From the NCBI GenBank assembly GCA_025363375.1, contig JANYDZ010000236.1, positions 1-19,232 on the forward strand: a DNA stretch of 19,232 nucleotides. Reading direction: 5' to 3'. Below the pieces are notes generated by a model. The model saw only the letters and a program-made list of their open reading frames with translations. It ran no database searches and was not told the DNA's origin. Numbering within the stretch: the first letter of the stretch is position 1; each line of letters opens with the position of its first letter. Position numbers and translations under genes: made by a program. Shown piece after piece: positions 1-6,543 of this stretch. The stretch is from Hyphomicrobiales bacterium (lineage in GTDB: Bacteria; Pseudomonadota; Alphaproteobacteria; Rhizobiales; Beijerinckiaceae).

Positions 1-869
1 TCGGCGGCCTCGGCGAAGAAACCAAGTATGCCAAGGGCTTCCAGTTGCCGCGCCGGCCGCCAGTCCCTGATGGGCAAATCCTTCGTTACGCCCTTTTCCG
101 TTTCAAGCCAGGCAACGGCGTCCTTCTCAGCGCCAAGGGCGTCGATCAGCTTCAGCGGCAATCCCTGTCGCCCGGTGAAAACCCTGCCGTCGGCGACGGC
201 GGCGGTCTCGGCGTCGTTGAGCCCGCGGCGCTCCTTCACAAGGTCGCGAAACCAGGCGAACGAATCTTTGACCAGCGCTTCAAGCGCGGCGCGCGCTTCA
301 GGACTTGTCGGCTCCAGACCGTTGGGCGCGGCCTTGAGAGGCGAGGACTTCACCTCCTCCATTTTCACGCCGACGCTGTCGAGCAGCCTGGCGACGTTGG
401 GGAACTGAAACAGCACGCCAATGGAGCCGACGAGCGAATTGCCCTGCGCATAAACGCGGTCGGCGCCAAGCGCGGCGATATAGCCGCCGGAGGCCGCCAT
501 GCCGCGCACAACAGCCACGACCGGTTTCTTTTCGGCGACTTTCCGGATGGCGTCGTAGAGGCGCTCCGCGCCTGTCGTCGTGCCGCCCGGGCTTTCGATG
601 GACACAAGCAGCGCCGAAGCCTGGGATTTCGCGACATCGTCGAACAGTTTCAGGGTCTGGCGGTCGCCAGTGATGATGCCCTCAATCGAAATGCGGGCGA
701 TATGCGCCTGATAGCTGGCGCCGCCGCCTGCCCCGGCAAAGCGCCAGGTCAACGCCAGCGACGCGGCGGCCAAAGCGAGAAAGGCGCCGACCCGCCAGAA
801 TGTGAGTTTGCGCCGCAGCCGGCTGCGGTCCGTCAGATAGTCGGCATTCCATTCTTGGGAGGACGCCAT
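1..869 (-). CDS. sppA: Signal peptide peptidase SppA (S49 family), C-terminus cut by window edge
   Basis: Membrane-bound serine protease that degrades cleaved signal peptides and other membrane peptides, acting on the periplasmic face. The visible 289 residues open with a basic N-terminus and one membrane segment at about residues 24-41. The S49 core follows: MAASGGY carries the nucleophile Ser127 and SSPLKA the general base Lys179. Their 52-residue spacing equals that of the Bacillus SppA Ser/Lys dyad, and NSLVGSIGV lies between them. The size suggests the short, single-core form, with only the last residues missing at the left edge. The ATG at 869 is the first possible start and has no strong ribosome binding site. 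The gene lies downstream of rpsA on the same strand, a common rhizobial order in which ihfB usually follows. A candidate terminator between the two genes suggests that sppA also has its own promoter within 870-990. Confidence 0.93.
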   Translation of the reverse strand, partial: MASSQEWNADYLTDRSRLRRKLTFWRVGAFLALAAASLALTWRFAGAGGGASYQAHIARISIEGIITGDRQTLKLFDDVAKSQASALLVSIESPGGTTTGAERLYDAIRKVAEKKPVVAVVRGMAASGGYIAALGADRVYAQGNSLVGSIGVLFQFPNVARLLDSVGVKMEEVKSSPLKAAPNGLEPTSPEARAALEALVKDSFAWFRDLVKERRGLNDAETAAVADGRVFTGRQGLPLKLIDALGAEKDAVAWLETEKGVTKDLPIRDWRPARQLEALGILGFFAEAA

Positions 870-991
870 GTGAGTCGCCGCATTTGAGAAGACATTCTAA
901 AATTAAAGCGCGCGGCGCCGCCGCACAACCCCCGTCAACCCTGGATATTACCAGTCAAACCGCGCCTTGCGTTCAATCAAACCAATATTGC

Positions 992-1017
992 AAAATAAAA
1001 AGGACGCAGGCCGCGTC
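992..1017 (-). terminator. Candidate rho-independent terminator between rpsA and sppA
   Basis: Read on the minus strand, a 5-bp GC stem (GACGC/GCGTC, arms at 1013-1017 and 1003-1007, loop of 5 bases) is followed at once by a T-rich tract (CTTTTTATTTTG, 992-1001 region). It lies about 100 bases past the rpsA stop. The short stem makes it a modest candidate, and it may be only partly efficient. Confidence 0.5.
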
Positions 1018-1056
1018 TGCAAAACGCGGGCTGCTTTCATTTGGCGTCGTGCGCGG

Positions 1057-1101
1057 CGCAAGGGGCGAAAGCCGCGGTTTCGAGCCGCATCGCCCCTTGC
1101 G
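1057..1101 (-). other. Long hairpin just after the rpsA stop codon
   Basis: A perfect 12-bp inverted repeat (arms 1057-1068 CGCAAGGGGCGA and 1090-1101 TCGCCCCTTGCG) encloses 21 bases that contain a further GCGG/CCGC pairing. It begins 14 bases after the rpsA stop in the direction of transcription. No T-run follows directly, so it looks more like a 3'-end stabilising or processing stem than a terminator. It may act together with the terminator candidate further downstream. Confidence 0.5.
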
Positions 1102-1115
1102 ACGTGGCTTGAACT

Positions 1116-2861
1116 TCATTCACCTTTAGGTTCGGTCCGGGCCGGCGTCGCAGCGCGGGCTTTCAGCGCCGCGCCGAGAATGTCGCCGAGCGAGGCTCCC
1201 GAATCCGCCGAACCGTATTGGGCGATGGCTTCCTTCTCCTCGGCGACTTCCAGCGCCTTGATGGAAACGGAAATCTTGCGCGCCTTGCGGTCGAGAATGG
1301 TGATGCGGGCATCGACCTTTTCGCCGACGGCGAAACGTTCGGTGCGCTGATCGCCGCGGTCGCGGGCCAGTTCGTTGCGCTTGATGAAGGCGTCCATGTC
1401 GGTGCCGACAATCTTGACCTCCAGACCGCCTTCGGTGACCTTGGTGATTTCGCAGGTGACGACCGAGCCCTTGCGCATGTCGGCCTCGCCCTCGACCTTG
1501 CCCGCGAACGGGTCCTTGCCGGAGAGCTGCTTGACGCCCAGCGAAATGCGCTCTTTCTCGACATCGACGTCGAGAACCTGCGCCTTCACCATGTCGCCCT
1601 TCTTGTACTCCTCGATCACCTGCTCGCCCGGACGCTTCCAGTCAAGGTCGGACAGATGCACCATGCCGTCCACGTCGCCTTCGAGGCCGATGAACAGGCC
1701 GAACTCGGTCTTGTTCTTGACCTCGCCCTCGACGACAGCGCCGACCGGATGGGTCTGCGCGAAAGCCTCCCACGGATTCTGCAGGGTTTGTTTCAGACCA
1801 AGAGAAATCCGGCGCTTCGACTGATCGACTTCCAGCACCTGCACATCGACTTCCTGGCTGGTCGAGACGATCTTGCCGGGATGCACGTTTTTCTTCGTCC
1901 ACGACATTTCGGAGACGTGAATGAGGCCTTCGATGCCCGCTTCCAGCTCCACGAAGGCGCCGTAGTCGGTGATGTTGGTGACGCGGCCGTGCAGGCGCGC
2001 GTTCAGCGGATACTTGGCCTCGATGCCCTGCCACGGATCGTCCTGCAGCTGCTTCATGCCAAGCGAGATGCGGTGCGTGTCGTGATTGATCTTGATGATC
2101 TTCACCTTCACGGTCTGGCCGATGTTGAGCACTTCGGTGGGATGATTGACGCGGCGCCAGGCCACGTCCGTCACGTGCAACAGGCCGTCGATGCCGCCGA
2201 GATCGACGAAGGCGCCGTAATCGGTGATGTTCTTGACGACGCCGTCGATGATCTGGCCTTCCTCGAGGTTGGCGACGATCTCGTGACGCTGCTCGGCGCG
2301 GCTCTCTTCGAGCACGGTGCGGCGCGACACGACGATATTGCCGCGGCGGCGGTCCATCTTCAGAATTTCGAAGGGCTGCGTGACGTTCATCAGCGGGGTC
2401 ACGTCGCGCACGGGGCGAATGTCGACCTGCGAGCGGGGCAGGAAGGCCACGGCGCCGTCGAGATCGACGGTGAAGCCGCCCTTGACCTGATTGAAGATGA
2501 CGCCGTCGACCTTTTCCTTCTTCTCGAAAGCTTTTTCGAGCTTGACCCAGCTCTCTTCGCGGCGCGCCTTGTCGCGCGAGATCACGGCTTCTCCGAGGGC
2601 GTTCTCGACGCGCTCGAGATAGACCTCGACGATGTCGCCGATCTTCAACACCTGGTCGCGGTTGGGGCCGGCGAATTCCTTCAGCGCGACGCGCCCTTCG
2701 GTCTTCAAGCCGATGTCGATGACAGCCATGTCTTTCTCGATGCCGACGACGGTGCCTTTTACGACGGTCCCTTCGAAGGCCTCGTCCTCGCCATAGCTCT
2801 CGTTGAGCAAAGCGGCGAAATCATCACGCGACGGCGTGAGGCTCATGCTGGAAGCTGACAT
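1116..2861 (-). CDS. rpsA: 30S ribosomal protein S1
   Basis: S1 brings mRNA leaders to the 30S subunit through repeated OB-fold RNA-binding domains. The 581 residues hold six S1 domains, at about 31-97, 116-182, 203-271, 288-358, 375-445 and 463-535. The third and fourth are the most typical, with NITDYGAFVDL and NITDYGAFVELEAGIEGLIHVSE. The first two are the divergent ribosome-binding pair. Length and domain count fit proteobacterial S1. The ATG at 2861 is supported by AGGAG (2867-2871) five bases upstream; the next Met (residue 6) has no such site. Downstream on the same strand lies sppA. Upstream one would expect cmk in this group, but a divergent NRPS-like gene is found instead. The leader contains three short hairpins, which could serve S1 autoregulation. 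Confidence 0.98.
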   Translation of the reverse strand: MSASSMSLTPSRDDFAALLNESYGEDEAFEGTVVKGTVVGIEKDMAVIDIGLKTEGRVALKEFAGPNRDQVLKIGDIVEVYLERVENALGEAVISRDKARREESWVKLEKAFEKKEKVDGVIFNQVKGGFTVDLDGAVAFLPRSQVDIRPVRDVTPLMNVTQPFEILKMDRRRGNIVVSRRTVLEESRAEQRHEIVANLEEGQIIDGVVKNITDYGAFVDLGGIDGLLHVTDVAWRRVNHPTEVLNIGQTVKVKIIKINHDTHRISLGMKQLQDDPWQGIEAKYPLNARLHGRVTNITDYGAFVELEAGIEGLIHVSEMSWTKKNVHPGKIVSTSQEVDVQVLEVDQSKRRISLGLKQTLQNPWEAFAQTHPVGAVVEGEVKNKTEFGLFIGLEGDVDGMVHLSDLDWKRPGEQVIEEYKKGDMVKAQVLDVDVEKERISLGVKQLSGKDPFAGKVEGEADMRKGSVVTCEITKVTEGGLEVKIVGTDMDAFIKRNELARDRGDQRTERFAVGEKVDARITILDRKARKISVSIKALEVAEEKEAIAQYGSADSGASLGDILGAALKARAATPARTEPKGE

Positions 2862-3194
2862 CTAATCTCCTGAAAGGCCCCTTGGGGCCTGCGCCGGCGG
2901 GTTTGAGTTATGGATGTCTTCTCACGCTGGCGACGGCTGCCTGACAGCTCATCCACCGCTCTTCAAGAGCGGGCCGGCGGGAACCGGCGTGCGAAAACGG
3001 GTTTACGCCCAGGATTGCGCGAGCGCGACCGGGCGCGCCGCGTTTAGCAGGGGGACCGCGGCGGAGCAAGCGCTGACTGGTAGCCGTTTTTTAACAGATT
3101 GAGGCGCCTATGGGGAAGCTTTGCCGACGCGCCGGCGCGGCAAGGATATTACGGCTTGTCGGGGAGCCCTGCCCGAACAGCCGGGAGATGGTGA
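2862..3194. promoter_or_regulatory. Divergent intergenic region between rpsA and the NRPS-like gene
   Basis: These 333 bases hold no credible gene; short open frames here lack ribosome sites and family resemblance. On the rpsA side there are three hairpins: AGGCCCC/GGGGCCT (2875-2890) directly upstream of the rpsA Shine-Dalgarno, CCGCTCT/AGAGCGG (2956-2972) and GCCGG/CCGGC (2973-2988 area). A weak minus-strand promoter candidate, TTGCTC with a 17-base gap to TAAACG, reads through about 3040-3075. On the other side, a 12-bp palindrome CGCGCCGGCGCG (3128-3139) lies between TTGCCG (3121-3126) and GATATT (3145-3150), an 18-base-spaced promoter candidate for the plus-strand gene. The promoter calls are inferences by eye. 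Confidence 0.35.
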
Positions 3195-5696
3195 TTGACG
3201 ATGAAGGAACAGCACGACCCGGCCTCGCCGCCTCCTGTCAAATTCGCCGACTGGACGACCTCCCAGCGCGAACTCTGGCCCCTGCACAATCTGGAATCCA
3301 ATGTCGCCGCCCTCAATACCGGCGATTTCACTGAATTTTTCGGGGCGATCGATCAGGCCGCCTTTGTCGAGGCCTGTCGGCGGACACTCGGCGAATGCGA
3401 AGCGCTCCGCGCGCGGTTTGTCGAGCGGGACGACGGGCCGGTTCAGATCATCGAGCCGCTCGGCGGCTGGATGCCGGGCCTGATCGATTTCAGCGCGCAG
3501 GCCGACCCGCGCGCCCGCGCCCTCGACTGGATGCGGACCGAGCTGGCGCGCGCCTTCGATCCGGCGCGCTCGATGTTCTCATGGACCCTGATCAGGCTTG
3601 GCGAGCGACATTTCATCTGGTGTTTCATCGTGCATCAGCTGGCCCTCGACGGTTTCGGCCGCAACCTTGTCGCGCGCCGGCTTGCCGCGCTCTATTCACA
3701 ACTGGTTGGAGCCGCGGAAACGGATTCAAGGCCGCTGGCGCCCCTGAGCGACCTGCTCGCCGAAGACGCCGCCTACCGCGCCTCCGGCGAATTCGAGGCC
3801 AGCGCCAGATACTGGGCTGTCCCCACCAGCGACCTTCCGCCCACCGCGCGCCTGACGCCGCAACATTCCGGCGGCTCCTATCTCTGCGCCCGTTACACCG
3901 CGCCGCTGCCCGCCGCCACCGCGGCCGCCATGCGCCATTTCATGCAACAGACCGGCGTCAGCCTTGGCGGCCTCTTCGCCTGTCTGTCGGCGATCCATCT
4001 GCATCGAGTCGCCGGCGCGGCGGATGTGGTCGTCGGACTGCTCGTCTCGGCGCGCGCCACGCCGCAATTGCGCGGCGCGCCGGGCAATGTTTCCAACACC
4101 GTGCCGCTGCGCCTCAGGTTCAAACCCGATACGACGCTCGACGCCCTGATCACCCAGGCGCGGGCGCGCCTTCGCGAGGCGCTGAAGCATCAGCGCTTCC
4201 CGCTGTCCGATATGAAGGCCGCCTTGCCTTCGCTGCGCGGCGAAATGTTCGCTATCGCGGTCAATGTTATGAAATTCGACTATGCGCTGGCGTTTGCAGG
4301 CGCGGCCTCGGTCAGCCACAACCTTTCCAACGGCCCCGTCGACGATCTCTCGATCTCCGTCTTCGAACAGCCGGGCGAGGACGGCCTGCAAATCGCGCTC
4401 AACGGCAATATCGGCCGCTATTGCCTCGACGAGCTGAAGGGCCATTATGACCGCCTCGTCGCGGGTCTTCACGCCCTTTGCGGTTGTGATCCCGCGATGC
4501 TGATCGCGGACATTCCCGGATTTCCCGCGCTCGATCCCCGCCTCGCCGTTGTCGAGGAGATCAAGTCCGTTCTCGCCGCGCCGCGCGCGGACGCGCCCTA
4601 CCTCGCGCCGCGCACCGCGCGCGAAAAGCTGTTGTGCCGTCTCTACGCGGAATCGCTTGGCGTCCCGCGCGTCTCCGTGAACGACAATTATTTCGAGAGT
4701 GGCGGCCACTCGCTTCTGGCCGCGCGGCTGGCGTCGCGGCTGAGCCTCGAGACAAAAACCAGAATTCCCCTGCGCGCCATGTTCGAACACCCGACGCCGG
4801 GCGCGCTCGCCGCCTTTCTGGAGACGAGCGCGTCGGAAGGAGCGGCTGCGGCGAAAAAAGCCGGCAAACCGGGAAAACCCTTGCTGGTGTTGTTTCCCGG
4901 CGGCGGCGTCCTGTCGCGCGAGGTGATCAGCCTGCGCAACGTTCTGAACGACGATTTCTCCGTGGCGCTCGTCGATTATCCCGACTGGCGCGACAATTGG
5001 GATCTCTTCTTCGACTTCGACAAATACCTCGTCATGATCATGACGCAGGTGCGCGCCGCCGCGCCGACGCCCTGCGCCCTGCATATCGTCGGCTATTCCT
5101 TCGGCGCCGGAATCGCCTATGTGATGACGATCATGTTGAGGCGCCTCGGCTATACGATCGAGCGGCTTTCGCTGATCGACGGCCGCTCGCCGGTTCTGGT
5201 CGATGTCGAGGCGGCCAAGCCGCCCGCGCCGCTGTTGAACAGGCTGATGGAATTCACGCGCCGCGACGGCCTGTCGCGCAGCCGCCAGATCGGCCGCTAC
5301 ATCGGCCTTCGCGCCAAGAATCCCGTGGTTCGCAAACTGCTCAAATGGATCGGGCCCGTCATGCCGAAGGATCACGCGAGCGAACTCGTGTTCTATCTGA
5401 CCGCCTTCATCAACGCTTCGATTCCCATGCAGGAAATCCGCCGCTGGACGCAGCGCCTTGGCGAATCGGAACGGCGGCTCGACGCGAAAAGCGTCCTGTT
5501 CCGCTCCATGGACAGCGGCGACAACTGGCCGCGCGATCTGGCCTGGCGTCCGTTGATTCCCGCCATCGACGTCAAGATGCTGCCCGGAACGCACTTCACC
5601 GTCATCGCCGACGAGAATCTGGGGATTGTCAGGTCGCTGATCGCGGCGGCGCCGACGCCCGCAAAGCCGGTTCGCGAATGGCAATTCGCCGGCTAA
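3195..5696 (+). CDS. NRPS-like protein: condensation - carrier (PCP) - thioesterase, no adenylation domain
   Basis: This 833-residue protein is built like the last module of a peptide synthetase (compare EntF: C-A-PCP-TE) but has no adenylation domain. Residues about 10-430 are a condensation domain that opens like siderophore-type modules (TTSQRELWPLHNLES) and has a GNVSNTVPLR motif. Its HHxxxDG motif reads HQLALDG (147-153), so the usually catalytic second His is Gln148. A linker leads straight into a carrier domain (about 474-540) with the phosphopantetheine serine Ser506 in GGHSLLA. The thioesterase (about 565-820) has GYSFG with Ser635, and Asp662 and His800 as likely triad partners. The carrier must be loaded from elsewhere; no partner genes are nearby. 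TTG 3195 is 7 bases after GGGAG; ATG 3201 (831 residues) is the alternative. It converges on the GST gene with a 9-base gap. The product is unknown. Confidence 0.9.
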   Translation: MTMKEQHDPASPPPVKFADWTTSQRELWPLHNLESNVAALNTGDFTEFFGAIDQAAFVEACRRTLGECEALRARFVERDDGPVQIIEPLGGWMPGLIDFSAQADPRARALDWMRTELARAFDPARSMFSWTLIRLGERHFIWCFIVHQLALDGFGRNLVARRLAALYSQLVGAAETDSRPLAPLSDLLAEDAAYRASGEFEASARYWAVPTSDLPPTARLTPQHSGGSYLCARYTAPLPAATAAAMRHFMQQTGVSLGGLFACLSAIHLHRVAGAADVVVGLLVSARATPQLRGAPGNVSNTVPLRLRFKPDTTLDALITQARARLREALKHQRFPLSDMKAALPSLRGEMFAIAVNVMKFDYALAFAGAASVSHNLSNGPVDDLSISVFEQPGEDGLQIALNGNIGRYCLDELKGHYDRLVAGLHALCGCDPAMLIADIPGFPALDPRLAVVEEIKSVLAAPRADAPYLAPRTAREKLLCRLYAESLGVPRVSVNDNYFESGGHSLLAARLASRLSLETKTRIPLRAMFEHPTPGALAAFLETSASEGAAAAKKAGKPGKPLLVLFPGGGVLSREVISLRNVLNDDFSVALVDYPDWRDNWDLFFDFDKYLVMIMTQVRAAAPTPCALHIVGYSFGAGIAYVMTIMLRRLGYTIERLSLIDGRSPVLVDVEAAKPPAPLLNRLMEFTRRDGLSRSRQIGRYIGLRAKNPVVRKLLKWIGPVMPKDHASELVFYLTAFINASIPMQEIRRWTQRLGESERRLDAKSVLFRSMDSGDNWPRDLAWRPLIPAIDVKMLPGTHFTVIADENLGIVRSLIAAAPTPAKPVREWQFAG

Positions 5697-5705
5697 CCGC
5701 CCGCC

Positions 5706-6464
5706 TCAGAAATTCGGCAATTCCGCGGCGCGCGGATCGTCCTTGAACCTGAACGCGGGTTCGAAGGATTTGCGCGCCTTGCCGCGCGCCAGCCAGTCGC
5801 GCAGCGCTTCATAGGCCGGACCTTCAAGAAACTCCGGCCGCAGGTTCGAGATGCGGTCGATGAAGGGCAGCATCGCGATGTCCGCCAGCGAGAAAGCCGC
5901 GCCCGCGAGCCACGGCCTGTGACGCGTTTGCGCCTCCACCTTGTCGAGGCACACGACCATCCGCGCATAGGCGGCCTCGAGCTCCTTGTCCGAAAAACCG
6001 CCCTGCGCCATTTTCTCCCAGCGGTCGCGCCGCTCGGGCGACGGAATTTGCGACAGCGTGCCGGCCAGCGCGCCGCTCTTGAGGCCCGCCTCGGCGCGGT
6101 GGCGCAAGGCCTGCCACGTCGGCGCGTAAACCGCCTGATAGGCGACATCGTCGGAAAACTTCATCCACAGCCGCATCTGCGCGCGCTCAAAGGGGTCTTG
6201 CGGCTTCAGCGGATTGGTTGCGAAGACATCGTCGAGATAATCGATAATGACCGAGGATTCGACGATGGCGCGCCCGTTGTGCACCAGCGTTGGCACGACG
6301 CCATTGGGATTGAGCGCAAGATAGTCCGGCGCGTGCTGTTCGAATTTCTGCAGGTCGAGCAAATGGCTCGCGAAAGGCGCGCCCTTCTCATAGAGGCACA
6401 TGCGCACTTTCTTCGAACAGGTCGAAGCCATGCCGTGATAGAGGGCGAGCGTATTGGCGGACAA
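5706..6464 (-). CDS. Glutathione S-transferase family protein
   Basis: A soluble two-domain GST-fold protein of 252 residues. The thioredoxin-like N-domain (about 5-85) begins LALYHGMASTCSKKVR, where Ser14, Cys16 and Ser17 are candidates for contacting the glutathione thiol. It continues to the cis-proline motif NGVVPTL (Pro58) and the glutathione-binding VESS (Glu69-Ser70). The helical C-domain contains FSLADIAMLPF, the conserved N-capping box and hydrophobic staple of GSTs. The chosen start is TTG at 6464, because GGAGG (6470-6474) sits five bases upstream and the GST fold begins right after it. The frame can be extended to 6578, but that would overrun the divergent selD-fusion start. The substrate cannot be told from sequence; SspA-like or beta-class roles are both possible. 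Confidence 0.88.
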   Translation of the reverse strand: MSANTLALYHGMASTCSKKVRMCLYEKGAPFASHLLDLQKFEQHAPDYLALNPNGVVPTLVHNGRAIVESSVIIDYLDDVFATNPLKPQDPFERAQMRLWMKFSDDVAYQAVYAPTWQALRHRAEAGLKSGALAGTLSQIPSPERRDRWEKMAQGGFSDKELEAAYARMVVCLDKVEAQTRHRPWLAGAAFSLADIAMLPFIDRISNLRPEFLEGPAYEALRDWLARGKARKSFEPAFRFKDDPRAAELPNF

Positions 6465-6505
6465 GGGAACCTCCGGAGGATGTCGGACGGGAATTCCTAC
6501 CCCAT

Positions 6506-6536
6506 TTGATCCCGCATCCCAATCGCCTGCTATAAG
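6506..6536 (+). promoter_or_regulatory. Candidate promoter for a leaderless NDH-SelD transcript
   Basis: A TATAAG -10-like element (6531-6536) lies seven bases before the ATG at 6544, and TTGATC (6506-6511) lies 19 bases upstream of it. Transcription would start at or next to the A of the start codon. No Shine-Dalgarno precedes that ATG, which fits a leaderless message. The call is by eye, and the spacer is longer than the ideal 17. Confidence 0.35.
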
Positions 6537-6543
6537 CGGCGCG

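Noticed and set aside
45..887. Plus-strand frame of 280 codons at the left end
   Set aside because: The opposite strand encodes SppA with its Ser/Lys dyad, so this is a shadow.
1218..2858. Open frame of 546 codons opposite rpsA
   Set aside because: It lies entirely antisense to a certain ribosomal protein gene. Long antisense frames are expected in GC-rich DNA, and it shows no family motif or ribosome site.
3068..3095. T-run (TTTTTT) as a plus-strand terminator
   Set aside because: No convincing GC stem precedes it, and no plus-strand gene lies upstream to terminate.
3726..5684. Open frame of 652 codons opposite the NRPS-like gene
   Set aside because: It mirrors the coding strand of a gene with clear catalytic motifs; its composition is low-complexity Arg/Gly/Ala with no recognisable domain.
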